Below are positions 1-7,217 of a stretch of DNA of 28,609 nt, piece by piece. The notes beneath the pieces are model-generated. The model was not told the DNA's origin. It saw only the letters and a list, made by a program, of their open reading frames with translations, and ran no database searches. Each line of letters opens with the position of its first letter. The first letter of the stretch is position 1. The position numbers and the translations under genes are program-made. This DNA is from Anaerolineaceae bacterium (GTDB lineage: Bacteria > Chloroflexota > Anaerolineae > Anaerolineales > Anaerolineaceae), in NCBI GenBank assembly GCA_003524305.1, contig DQHW01000024.1, forward strand, positions 181,513 through 210,121, written 5' to 3'.

Positions 1-1220
1 TCCTGGGCGTAGTAGCCGGCAGAGATGCTCGGTCCGAGGATGACATCACCGGCATCGGGCTGCATGGTTCCCAGCGCCAGCCTAAGCAGCACGGATTTTC
101 CGGTGCCGTTCGGTCCGATTAAGCCCACGCGTTCGCCATGGTGCAGCACAAAGTTGACCTCTTTGAGCACCTGACGCTGATCAAAAGCTTTGCTGACCTT
201 CTTATATTCCAACACCTTTTGCGAACCGCGCCAACCTGAGAGTTTCAGTTCCATGCGGCGGCGCTCCATCAACGGTTTTTCGATGCGATCCATTTTATCA
301 AGCCGATTTTGGATAGCTTTGGCGCGTTTGGCAAACTTTTCGCTGTCATATGTTTTAGCCCATAGGGCGTAGCGTTTGATGGCAATTTCAATACGCGAAA
401 TCTGGCGCTGCTGCACATGAAAAAGTTCGTTCTGCCGTGCCATCCGCGTTTGTTTATCAATAATGAACGAGGAATAATCCCCCTCGAAAGTTTCAAGGCG
501 GCCGTCTTCAAGTTCTGCAATATGGGTCACGACTGAATCTAACAGATAACGGTCATGCGAGATGATCACCACCGCCCCCGGGTAATTTTGAATGAAGCGT
601 TCGAGATACTCCTTGCCAGCAAGGTCGAGGTGATTGTCAGGTTCGTCGAGCAGCAGCACATCAGGCTTACTCAAAAGTAAACGCGCCAGACCGATAAGCT
701 TCTTCTGTCCGCCGCTCAAAACTCGCATGGGTTTATCTTCTTCGCCAACCGTCAGTCCCAGTCCGCGCAGCAGACCTCTCACCCGCTCGGGGTATTGGTC
801 CGCGCCGAGGGATTGGTATTCATCCAGGAGCTGCTGCTGGCGTTCAAGGGCGCGTGACAATTTTTTCTCGCTGCCATAGACAGCTTCATCCCCCAGGCTG
901 GCTTCAACGGAATCGAGCTCTGCTTTAATCACGGCGAAACGTTCGTTACCTGCCAGGGCAGCGGAAAAGCCGGTCTGGTCAGGATCCAACTGAGGCTCTT
1001 GGGAGAGATAACCCACGCTGACACCACGTGCGCGGATAATCGCGCCGCCTTTTTCAGGGTTAAATTCGCCCATGATCAATTTGAAAAGGGAGGATTTGCC
1101 CGCGCCGTTAGGTCCGATCAGGCCGATCTTCTGGTCGTGTTGAATCTCAAAATTCAACCCGCTGAAGATCTGCCGCGCGCCGAGAATGAGGGTAATGTTG
1201 TTGAGGCTGATCGAGATCAT
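1..1220 (-). CDS. ABC-F family ATPase, C-terminal part beyond the window edge
   Basis: About 406 codons are visible; the rest lies left of position 1. The first ABC domain has Walker A GPNGAGKS (residues 36-43), signature LSGGQKKLIGLARLLL and the Walker B region LLLDEPDNHLDL. A charged linker typical of ABC-F proteins follows, then a second Walker A, GPNGTGKS. There are no membrane segments, so this is a soluble tandem ATPase of the ABC-F (EttA/Uup/YfmR) type. Family members act on the ribosome, as translation factors or in antibiotic protection; which applies here cannot be told. The linker is of ordinary length. An oddity is Asp in place of the usual Thr in DEPTNHLD. The ATG at 1218-1220 is the first in frame after an upstream stop and has no clear Shine-Dalgarno sequence. 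The gene follows a terminator, so it probably has its own promoter. Confidence 0.93.
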   Translation of the reverse strand, partial: MISISLNNITLILGARQIFSGLNFEIQHDQKIGLIGPNGAGKSSLFKLIMGEFNPEKGGAIIRARGVSVGYLSQEPQLDPDQTGFSAALAGNERFAVIKAELDSVEASLGDEAVYGSEKKLSRALERQQQLLDEYQSLGADQYPERVRGLLRGLGLTVGEEDKPMRVLSGGQKKLIGLARLLLSKPDVLLLDEPDNHLDLAGKEYLERFIQNYPGAVVIISHDRYLLDSVVTHIAELEDGRLETFEGDYSSFIIDKQTRMARQNELFHVQQRQISRIEIAIKRYALWAKTYDSEKFAKRAKAIQNRLDKMDRIEKPLMERRRMELKLSGWRGSQKVLEYKKVSKAFDQRQVLKEVNFVLHHGERVGLIGPNGTGKSVLLRLALGTMQPDAGDVILGPSISAGYYAQ

Positions 1221-1256
1221 GGGGGTAATTTTACCAGAGCAAGTGGTAGTGAAACT

Positions 1257-1282
1257 AAAACAGGGCGTGTGAACGCCCTGTT
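1257..1282 (-). terminator. Intrinsic terminator after the HAAS membrane gene
   Basis: A 9-bp perfect stem (AACAGGGCG / CGCCCTGTT) with a 6-base loop is followed on the minus strand by TTTTAGTTTC. It lies 20 bases past the stop of the HAAS-domain gene and 37 bases before the ABC-F start, separating the two transcription units. Confidence 0.8.
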
Positions 1283-1302
1283 GATGTGCTTTTTGATATT
1301 GT

Positions 1303-2304
1303 TTACTTGGTTGAAAATTCTGTTGATCGACCAGACTTCAGACTGCCGATTATCATCCTGACCAGCAGCACGATGGTTTCAACCACTGTGACCACCAGGG
1401 CGATGCCGAAAGCCATACGGAAGGCTTCCATGCCGATCAACTGCATGTTTTCCCAAAGATTACCGCTCAGCCGTTCGACGCTGATGAGAAAACCGGGTGA
1501 ATCATGGGCTGCGAGCCAGGCTGAATGACCCTTGAAAAGAATGGTTAACACCACCATAGAAAAGATGTTTGCTCCCATTTGTACAGCCCGGGTGGCAATA
1601 TTCCAACTTCCACGCCACAGCAGGTAAATATCCAGACCAATGTTGACCCCCAATGAAAGAATGATCAAGGGCAGGTATTGCAGAATGACGGGGTTCGCAA
1701 AAAATTCACTTCCCTGGAAGTTATAGATGCCAATTTTATCAGGCATGATGGTCAGCACAGCCAGAAATAAACTTCCAAATACGATTCCTACAATGGTATC
1801 GCCTCGTTTAACCTCTTCGGTATTTTCAATAGCTGGCATTTCTCGTGGATTCCAGTCATCATCCAATTTTGGGTTGACCCCCCTGGCTTGCAGGATCATG
1901 AAGACGATCACCACCCATCCGACGGCCATGGGAATACTGTTGACCATTCCAGCGAGCATTTCCGCCACGTTTGAGGCGTCATTATCCACCCAGACAGCGA
2001 TGCCGCCGGCCAGAATTTGTGCACCAAGCACGGCTGCGATGACGATTCCGGTCACCATGCGCCAGAGTGGATAGAGTTCAGGACCTATTAAGTACTGTCC
2101 ATTGGGTGCATAAGAGGCTGCCATTTTTTGCGGCGAACCGGTTTCTTTGAGCAGAGCGATTGCGTCCTCTTCTGACGGGTTGCCGCCAGTGCGTTCATCC
2201 AGGGTGTCTTCAAGGTGAGACTTGATCTCGGCCAGAATGTCAGCGCGGTTCTTTCGGGGCAAATACTTACCCACTTCGTTTAAATAACGTTCGATTAATT
2301 CCAT
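1303..2304 (-). CDS. HAAS-domain (DUF1700-like) integral membrane protein
   Basis: 333 residues. The N-terminal ~65 residues are soluble and helical (MELIERYLNEVGKYL, then ILAEIKSHLEDTLDE) and match the HAAS/DUF1700 pattern. HAAS domains usually sit at the N-terminus of membrane proteins encoded next to a PadR regulator. About six hydrophobic segments follow. The role is unknown; PadR/HAAS pairs are thought to sense or respond to envelope or small-molecule signals. The start at 2304 is preferred because GGAGG (2310-2314) sits five bases upstream. An in-frame ATG at 2314-2316 overlaps the padR stop as TAATG and would add four residues. Either way the gene is translationally coupled to padR. 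A terminator at 1257-1282 ends the unit. Confidence 0.85.
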   Translation of the reverse strand: MELIERYLNEVGKYLPRKNRADILAEIKSHLEDTLDERTGGNPSEEDAIALLKETGSPQKMAASYAPNGQYLIGPELYPLWRMVTGIVIAAVLGAQILAGGIAVWVDNDASNVAEMLAGMVNSIPMAVGWVVIVFMILQARGVNPKLDDDWNPREMPAIENTEEVKRGDTIVGIVFGSLFLAVLTIMPDKIGIYNFQGSEFFANPVILQYLPLIILSLGVNIGLDIYLLWRGSWNIATRAVQMGANIFSMVVLTILFKGHSAWLAAHDSPGFLISVERLSGNLWENMQLIGMEAFRMAFGIALVVTVVETIVLLVRMIIGSLKSGRSTEFSTK

Positions 2305-2315
2305 TTTATCCTCCA

Positions 2316-2669
2316 TTACTTTACGGGCTTTTCAGCCAATAGTTTTTCGATGAGCAGATTCATGCTGCGAAATTCAGCGGAGAGCAGCGCCAGTACTTCG
2401 CGTCCTTCTTCGCTGGTCTGGTAATAACGCCGCGGACGTGCACCTTCCAGTATCCACGAACTATGCAGTAAGCCTTTTTCTTCCAGCCGCCGGAGCATCG
2501 GGTAGAGCGTCCCCTGGTCGATTTTGATACCGCACTCCTCCAAGTCATTTATTAGTGCGTATCCATATTTGTTTTCGCCCAGCATGCCAAGCACAGCCAG
2601 AGGCAGCACGCCACGTCTCAGCTCTTGTGACAGGTTTTCGATCTGTTCAGCTACGGTTTGTGTTTTCAT
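2316..2669 (-). CDS. PadR-family transcriptional regulator (short form)
   Basis: 117 residues, a single PadR winged helix: LAVLGMLGENKYGYALINDLEE is the first helix pair, GTLYPMLRRLEEKGLL the recognition region, and RRYYQTSEEGREVL the wing. It lacks the C-terminal Vir_act_alpha_C extension, so it is the short PadR-s2 type, which normally binds DNA as a dimer. It is first in a two-gene operon with the HAAS membrane protein (TAATG junction). No Shine-Dalgarno sequence precedes the ATG at 2669. Instead a TATAAT box ends seven bases from the A of the start codon, which points to a leaderless mRNA. Palindromic sequence covers the promoter, so autorepression is likely. Confidence 0.92.
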   Translation of the reverse strand: MKTQTVAEQIENLSQELRRGVLPLAVLGMLGENKYGYALINDLEECGIKIDQGTLYPMLRRLEEKGLLHSSWILEGARPRRYYQTSEEGREVLALLSAEFRSMNLLIEKLLAEKPVK

Positions 2670-2675
2670 GCTTAC

Positions 2676-2710
2676 ATTATACTATGTATTACACAGTATT
2701 ACTATAGTAT
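2676..2710 (-). promoter_or_regulatory. padR-HAAS promoter with overlapping operator-like dyads
   Basis: On the minus strand TATAAT (2676-2681) is followed by six bases, then the padR ATG. The -35 about 17 bases upstream is poor (TAGTAA). The same stretch holds the palindrome TACTATAGTA (2700-2709) and a wider inverted repeat, ATACTAT (2679-2685) with ATAGTAT (2704-2710). These half-sites resemble the palindrome at the second padR (19468-19487). Confidence 0.6.
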
Positions 2711-2763
2711 TAATATAATTGATTGCGTATTATTATTTCTTTTTATTACCCTATATATTACAA

Positions 2764-2791
2764 GTCCCCGAATTCTTTTGAATTCAGGGAC
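2764..2791 (-). terminator. Probable terminator hairpin after the lipoprotein gene
   Basis: The stem is GTCCC-c-GAATTC against GAATTC-a-GGGAC with a 4-base loop, 26 bases past the lipoprotein stop on the minus strand. The downstream minus-strand sequence is AT-rich but not a clean U tract, so efficiency is uncertain. Confidence 0.5.
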
Positions 2792-2817
2792 CCAAGTAAT
2801 AAGTGGAAAGTTTTTAC

Positions 2818-3762
2818 TTATTCCGTCGTGCAACCCAACTGATAAATAATCACTTTTTCAGCAGTGCGGATTGCAAGGTATTTTGAATCCTTCGAGAACT
2901 TCTCTTCTTTCAATTCTATACCAGGCAATAACAGCGAAATACGGCTATCCACAGTGGAAGTAAACGTGGCTTCTTCCGTTGAGTGGATTAAGGAAGCCTC
3001 GCCTCCCGAGGTAATCCAGCTATTGTCGTTATTATCAATGCTGATCTGCCAATATTCGTCTGATGAAATAATATCATTTACCAGTGTCAGACTTGTGTTT
3101 TCGTTATAACGAATCTCTTGAAGCGGATTCAGGGTTTGGGATACCTTGTTGTATTGATATTGACGCACACAATCTGTGCCGCAAATCGATGTCACGATCA
3201 AATCTGGTTCGTTCGTCCATGAGAGAATACCTTTTTGGCTGGCAAATTCTTCAGTTCTGGCTTCATCGCCAAAAATATCCACTTCCACGCCGTCTGCCAA
3301 CGTAACCACCTTGACGGTATAAACTCCGGCGGCCTGGTCCAAAGCCGCATAAGCCAACGCACTTCCATCCGGTGACCAGGTAAGATCGCCAAAAACAGCC
3401 CGATCTTTAGAAGTGAAAATTGTTTCTTGAGCAACCGCGTCATAGATGACCAGATCGCCGATGTAAAAACCAGAATACTGATTGACGGGCTGCACAAATG
3501 CGAGCGCATGCCCTGTTGGCGACCATGCCATCAAGTCACCCTGGGGTTTATCGGTTTGAATAGTCACCAGTTCAGCCACCTGGCAGGTCTGGCTTTCGAC
3601 CCGAGCCTGACCGCTCAACTGGGTCGGGAGTGTAATGGGCGTCGGCGTGGAATCCGCGATTTCAGTAGCGCGGTTCATCTGGTTCGTCAGAGCCGAGCAA
3701 CCGGCAAGCAAAGCCAAAGCAACGAAAAGTAAAACTGAAAAGAAATATCTGTATGTTTTCAT
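2818..3762 (-). CDS. Lipoprotein with WD40-like (PD40/TolB-type) beta-propeller repeats
   Basis: 314 residues. A short basic N-terminus, a hydrophobic core and the lipobox LLAGC (Cys22) mark a lipid-anchored exported protein. A Thr/Pro-rich linker follows (about 35-50). The body has PD40-like strands such as LMAWSPTGHALAFV (77-90) and LTWSPDGSALAYA (127-139), and a weaker late copy, FSKDSKYLAIRT, near the end. This suggests a partial beta-propeller that binds ligand or protein outside the membrane; no enzyme motif is visible. The open frame extends upstream to 3966, but only the start at 3762 puts a signal peptide at the N-terminus. Its Shine-Dalgarno sequence is weak. It stands alone between the cydAB and padR units. 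Function unknown. Confidence 0.82.
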   Translation of the reverse strand: MKTYRYFFSVLLFVALALLAGCSALTNQMNRATEIADSTPTPITLPTQLSGQARVESQTCQVAELVTIQTDKPQGDLMAWSPTGHALAFVQPVNQYSGFYIGDLVIYDAVAQETIFTSKDRAVFGDLTWSPDGSALAYAALDQAAGVYTVKVVTLADGVEVDIFGDEARTEEFASQKGILSWTNEPDLIVTSICGTDCVRQYQYNKVSQTLNPLQEIRYNENTSLTLVNDIISSDEYWQISIDNNDNSWITSGGEASLIHSTEEATFTSTVDSRISLLLPGIELKEEKFSKDSKYLAIRTAEKVIIYQLGCTTE

Positions 3763-3986
3763 TTTAAGTTCAATAATTGTAACACTATGAAAAAAAACTT
3801 TTCGGATTTTGGTTTTTATATTGTGGCGCGTTGTAAAATAGATGTTTTGTTTATCCATAATACAAGTGAGATCAATAAAATGATCACGGCAGATCAATCC
3901 ATGAATGGATCTCGATGACATGGTCTGAATGTCTATAAGAATTGAGATTTTTTTTAAACGAGCCAAGGATCAAAAGTTTGACCTGG

Positions 3987-4029
3987 AATTAAATCAAAAC
4001 CACCCGCCTTGGGTGGTTTTGATTTAATT
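3987..4029 (-). terminator. Very strong intrinsic terminator after cydB
   Basis: A perfect 19-bp stem (arms 3987-4005 and 4011-4029, loop gcctt) has an upper GC part (ACCACCC/GGGTGGT) and an AT-rich base that supplies U-rich tails on either strand. It begins seven bases past the cydB stop. Its symmetry would let it act in both directions. Confidence 0.88.
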
Positions 4030-4036
4030 TAGTGAT

Positions 4037-5053
4037 TTAATAGATCAAACTTTCACCTTCAGATTTGATCCTTTTTCTGAATACACGATAGATCCAGATC
4101 TGGTATACGAGCACAATCGGGACAAATATTCCTGCAACTATTGTCATGATGGTTAACGTGTAGGGAGAAGATGCCGAATTCCATATATCAAGCGTGTAGG
4201 AGGGATCCAGTGTTGATATTAAAATCCGTGGGAATAAACCAGCAAAAACCATGACTGTGGCAAATAGAATTGTCAATGAACTCATGATGAATGCCAGACC
4301 ATTCTTCTTGGTCCACATGAAATAATCTGAAGCAAGCAACGCAATTGCCGCCAAAATTGCTGGAATTAATCCATTGATTCCTGATTTTGTCAGAATGTCG
4401 GTGCCAAAGAATGCCCAAACCACAAACACCACCGTTAACAAAGTTGCGACAAGCATTACCCACAATCTAGTTTTCATGCTTTGCTCGGCAACTTTCCCTT
4501 CAACTTTCAAGCATAAATAATTGGCGCCGTGCATTGTAAACAATGAAACAAAAACCAAACCACTCAATATCGAGAAAGGATTTAACAAAGGTAAAAGCCC
4601 ACCCCAATAATTCATATCTGCGTCAATGGCAAAACCGCGAATGAGATTCCCTACCGCGACACCCCACAATAACGCCGGCAGCAAACTTCCAACAAAGATG
4701 GCCCAATCCCAACGGTTACGCCATTTAGGATCCGTTCGTTTCGAACGAAACTCAAAAGCCACACCTCGTAAGATCAGAGCAACGAGCATCAGAACAAGCG
4801 CCAGGTAAAAACCGCTGAATAATGTAGCATAAACCTGTGGAAAAGAAGCAAATAAAGCTCCACCGGCGGTAATCATCCACACCTCATTACCATCCCAAAA
4901 CGGGCCAATGGCATTGATGATCACTCTACGCTCTTCATCTTTTTTACTCAGAAAAGGAAGAAGAATTCCCACACCATAATCGAATCCCTCCAGGAAGAAG
5001 AAGCCGATAAAAAGGACCGTTACCAGGATAAACCAGACAGAATTGAGATCCAT
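4037..5053 (-). CDS. cydB: Cytochrome bd-type quinol oxidase subunit II
   Basis: 338 residues, the usual size. Typical CydB segments are LEGFDYGVGILLPFL (21-35), GPFWDGNEVWMITAGGALFASFP and, later, SLFTMHGANYL. About eight to nine hydrophobic helices are present. CydB pairs with CydA as the structural and quinol-oxidase partner in the inner membrane, supporting oxygen reduction at low oxygen without proton pumping. It starts 14 bases after cydA with a strong GAGGAGG ribosome site and ends at the 3987-4029 terminator, so it is the last gene of the Rrf2-cydA-cydB unit. No CydX-like small ORF and no cydDC genes were seen nearby. Confidence 0.96.
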   Translation of the reverse strand: MDLNSVWFILVTVLFIGFFFLEGFDYGVGILLPFLSKKDEERRVIINAIGPFWDGNEVWMITAGGALFASFPQVYATLFSGFYLALVLMLVALILRGVAFEFRSKRTDPKWRNRWDWAIFVGSLLPALLWGVAVGNLIRGFAIDADMNYWGGLLPLLNPFSILSGLVFVSLFTMHGANYLCLKVEGKVAEQSMKTRLWVMLVATLLTVVFVVWAFFGTDILTKSGINGLIPAILAAIALLASDYFMWTKKNGLAFIMSSLTILFATVMVFAGLFPRILISTLDPSYTLDIWNSASSPYTLTIMTIVAGIFVPIVLVYQIWIYRVFRKRIKSEGESLIY

Positions 5054-5067
5054 TTTTCCTCCTCAGT

Positions 5068-6426
5068 TTAATCAGATGCAGCAGACGATTTAATAGCAAT
5101 ATCGCTTTTGCCATGACTTAAGGCAAGGCGAAAAGCGATTATGGTTAGAATGGAATAAAGCAAGCCAAAAAGAATGAGTGAAAGTGCAATATTCCAAGCC
5201 GGCACGTTTGGTGAAACAGCTTTTTCTATCTTTTGTAATCCATAGACAATCCACGGCCAACGACCGACTTCTGCCATAATCCAACCAAAAGTGGAAGCCA
5301 GGTAAGGTAAAACTGGAGCGATAAAAAGAAATTTTAAGAAGCCTTTTTTGGATTCAATATCATTTTTTCCACCACTCCAGATGACCGCCAATAACGCCAG
5401 AAGCAGCATAAGGAAACCAGTGCCAACCATAATACGGAAAGACCAGAAAACAAGTGTGACTGGCGGAATATAATTCCCTTCTCCGTAAGTCGCTACATCT
5501 TCAGTCTGCAAGGTGGTAATACCCTTAACCTCACTTGAAAAGTTGTTGGTGGCAAGAAACGATTGTAATGCCGGAATTTTTAACTCAAAAGTGTTAGTTT
5601 GATTCTTTTCATCAATCAATGCAATAACAGAAAAACCCGCGGGTTGTTCAGTTGTCCAAATAGCTTCTGCGGCAGCCATTTTTGCAGGTTGGCTACGATA
5701 AACGAATTGCCCTTGAAAATGACCAATCGCAATCACACCTAAAACCCCAATTAATGCATAAATTGATGCAGCGCGGAATGAAGGCCTATGAATGGTTACA
5801 TCGTGTTTACGCAATAAGTGCCAGCCGCTGAAGGCCATTACAACAAAACCTGCAAGTGAAATTCCGGCGGAAAGTACATGTGGGAATTGATACCACACGC
5901 CAGGATTCGCTAATAATGCAAAGAAATCTGTCATAACTGCTCGGCCGTTTTCGATTCCATATCCAACGGGATGCTGCATGAAAGAATTGGCAATTAATAT
6001 CCATAACGCCGAGATATTCGAAGCGATTGCCACTAACCAGGCAGCAGTTAAATGCACCTTCTTGGATACCCTTTCCCAACCAAAAATCCAGAGACCGATG
6101 AATGTTGACTCAAGGTAAAAAGCCAATAGTGCTTCAATAGCCAAAGGTGCACCAAAGATATCGCCCATAAACCGGGAATACTCAGACCAATTTAAACCAA
6201 ATTGAAATTCTTGAACAATACCAGTAACCACCCCCATTGCAAAATTTATCAAGAAAATCTTTCCCCAAAATTTTGCCATTTTCTTATATTTTTCATCACC
6301 TGAACGCACATACTTTGTTTCTAATATTGCAACAAAAATAGAAAGTCCCAATGTTAATGGAACAAAGAAAAAGTGGAAAATTGTTGTGATCGCAAATTGC
6401 CAGCGTGCGAGCATAATAACATCCAT
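5068..6426 (-). CDS. cydA: Cytochrome bd-type quinol oxidase subunit I (short Q-loop)
   Basis: 452 residues. All haem ligands are in place: His18 (b595), His183 and Met384 (b558). The acidic pair Glu98/Glu106 (IEALLAFYLES) and the GRWPWIVYG signature (388-396) are present. The Q-loop start GHFQGQ and the SQPAKMAAAEAIW segment carry Lys249 and Glu254, the counterparts of quinol-site residues in E. coli. The Q-loop is the short type, which explains why it is about 70 residues shorter than E. coli CydA. It oxidises quinol and reduces oxygen to water in the cytoplasmic membrane. GAGGAGGAG precedes the ATG. It lies 31 bases after the Rrf2 gene and 14 before cydB, which implies cotranscription. Confidence 0.97.
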   Translation of the reverse strand: MDVIMLARWQFAITTIFHFFFVPLTLGLSIFVAILETKYVRSGDEKYKKMAKFWGKIFLINFAMGVVTGIVQEFQFGLNWSEYSRFMGDIFGAPLAIEALLAFYLESTFIGLWIFGWERVSKKVHLTAAWLVAIASNISALWILIANSFMQHPVGYGIENGRAVMTDFFALLANPGVWYQFPHVLSAGISLAGFVVMAFSGWHLLRKHDVTIHRPSFRAASIYALIGVLGVIAIGHFQGQFVYRSQPAKMAAAEAIWTTEQPAGFSVIALIDEKNQTNTFELKIPALQSFLATNNFSSEVKGITTLQTEDVATYGEGNYIPPVTLVFWSFRIMVGTGFLMLLLALLAVIWSGGKNDIESKKGFLKFLFIAPVLPYLASTFGWIMAEVGRWPWIVYGLQKIEKAVSPNVPAWNIALSLILFGLLYSILTIIAFRLALSHGKSDIAIKSSAASD

Positions 6427-6457
6427 GAAATCTCCTCCTCAAAAAAGAAAATGATTT

Positions 6458-6904
6458 TTACAAGTCTGAAATAATTAAACCGAGTGAATTGAGATCTTCT
6501 GTTTCCAATGCCAATTCTTTGAAATTGGTTTTTTCAAGTTCTTCAACAATAACCTGCTGCAATCTATGCCATCGCTTTCGTACTGGACACCTCCCTTCAA
6601 AAGGACATTCCTGTTGGTTGAGCATACATTCTGACAACAAGAATTGACCTTCCATCAATTCAACTACTTCCCTTAAATTTATCTCCTCCGCTGGCCTGGC
6701 CAACAGCAAGCCACCATCTCTTCCGGGAAATGCCAAAATCAGTTTTGCCTGTGCCATCTGGGCAACAATCCGCGTTAAGAGCGCAGGCGGAATAAGCATT
6801 TCTTTTCCAATGCTGGAAGTTGAAATCCGTTTATTTTGCGGCTGTTTTGCCAATGCCAGCAAAACCCGTATCGCATAATCTGTTTGGCGATTAATCCTGA
6901 ACAT
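6458..6904 (-). CDS. Rrf2-family regulator with three Fe-S-type cysteines
   Basis: 148 residues, normal Rrf2 length. The N-terminal winged helix runs from INRQTDYAIRVLLALA (4-19) through the recognition region LIPPALLTRIVAQMAQAKLI to the wing GRDGGLLLARPAEEI (61-75). Cys93, Cys100 and Cys106 (C-x6-C-x5-C) sit where IscR and NsrR hold an iron-sulfur cluster, so oxygen, nitric oxide or iron-sulfur status is the likely signal. It is first in a tight unit with cydA and cydB and probably controls them and itself. AAGGA precedes the ATG with good spacing. A palindrome, GTAAACGTTTAC, lies 21-32 bases upstream of the start. A direct NsrR or IscR assignment is not justified, because the operator does not resemble those of E. 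coli. Confidence 0.92.
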   Translation of the reverse strand: MFRINRQTDYAIRVLLALAKQPQNKRISTSSIGKEMLIPPALLTRIVAQMAQAKLILAFPGRDGGLLLARPAEEINLREVVELMEGQFLLSECMLNQQECPFEGRCPVRKRWHRLQQVIVEELEKTNFKELALETEDLNSLGLIISDL

Positions 6905-6917
6905 AATTTATCCTTAC

Positions 6918-6954
6918 TAAACTGGTAAACGTTTACTAAAATTGTAATAGTTTA
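6918..6954 (-). promoter_or_regulatory. Candidate Rrf2 operator upstream of Rrf2-cydAB
   Basis: A perfect 12-bp palindrome, GTAAACGTTTAC (6925-6936), lies 21 bases before the Rrf2 ATG. An outer inverted repeat, TAAACT (6918-6923) with AGTTTA (6949-6954), surrounds it asymmetrically. No other palindrome of this quality is so close to the start, so it is the best candidate for autoregulation. No convincing -35/-10 pair could be fixed. Confidence 0.5.
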
Positions 6955-6970
6955 GCATCGAAGTTCAAAC

Positions 6971-7002
6971 GACATTTGTCACCTCAATAGACGACAAATG
7001 TC
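6971..7002. repeat. Twin GACA-N2-TGTC sites, 22 bp apart, in the Rrf2 upstream gap
   Basis: GACATTTGTC (6971-6980) and its exact reverse complement GACAAATGTC (6993-7002) are separated by 12 bases. Each arm is itself a GACA..TGTC dyad, and the pair could also form a hairpin. The gap 6905-7217 otherwise holds the Rrf2 operator, the 7130-7155 hairpin and AT-rich sequence without a gene. Confidence 0.5.
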
Positions 7003-7129
7003 ATATTTAGGGTCTTCTTTCAATTTCTTCGGTTTAAGAGTTGAGGCAAATTATTATGCTACATTCGTCAGCTTCTGCCTGGCAAATAAAACAGTTGTTT
7101 GTGTGTTTTAAAGCGCAGATAATACATAA

Positions 7130-7155
7130 ACAGGTGACAAATAATTGTCACCTGT
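7130..7155 (-). terminator. Hairpin, probable terminator after the duplicated-helix gene
   Basis: A perfect 11-bp stem (ACAGGTGACAA / TTGTCACCTGT) with a 4-base loop is followed on the minus strand by TTATGTATTA. It lies 62 bases past the stop of the gene at 7218. The U tract is short. Its GTGACAA arms resemble the sites at 6971-7002, so an operator role is an alternative. Confidence 0.5.
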
Positions 7156-7217
7156 CAATTTGATGGCATCATACCCTTTATCTCAATGAATCCCTTCATA
7201 AATTACATTTAACAAAA

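Noticed and set aside
999..1361. 120-residue open frame on the plus strand
   Set aside because: Lies antisense to the conserved ABC-F N-terminus and its terminator; composition is that of a shadow frame.
3897..3910. Small dyad ATCCAT-ga-ATGGAT upstream of the lipoprotein
   Set aside because: Short, isolated and not placed against a promoter I can define; expected by chance in 28 kb.
3763..3966. N-terminal extension of the lipoprotein reading frame
   Set aside because: It would bury the signal peptide and lipobox internally; the sequence has no family resemblance.
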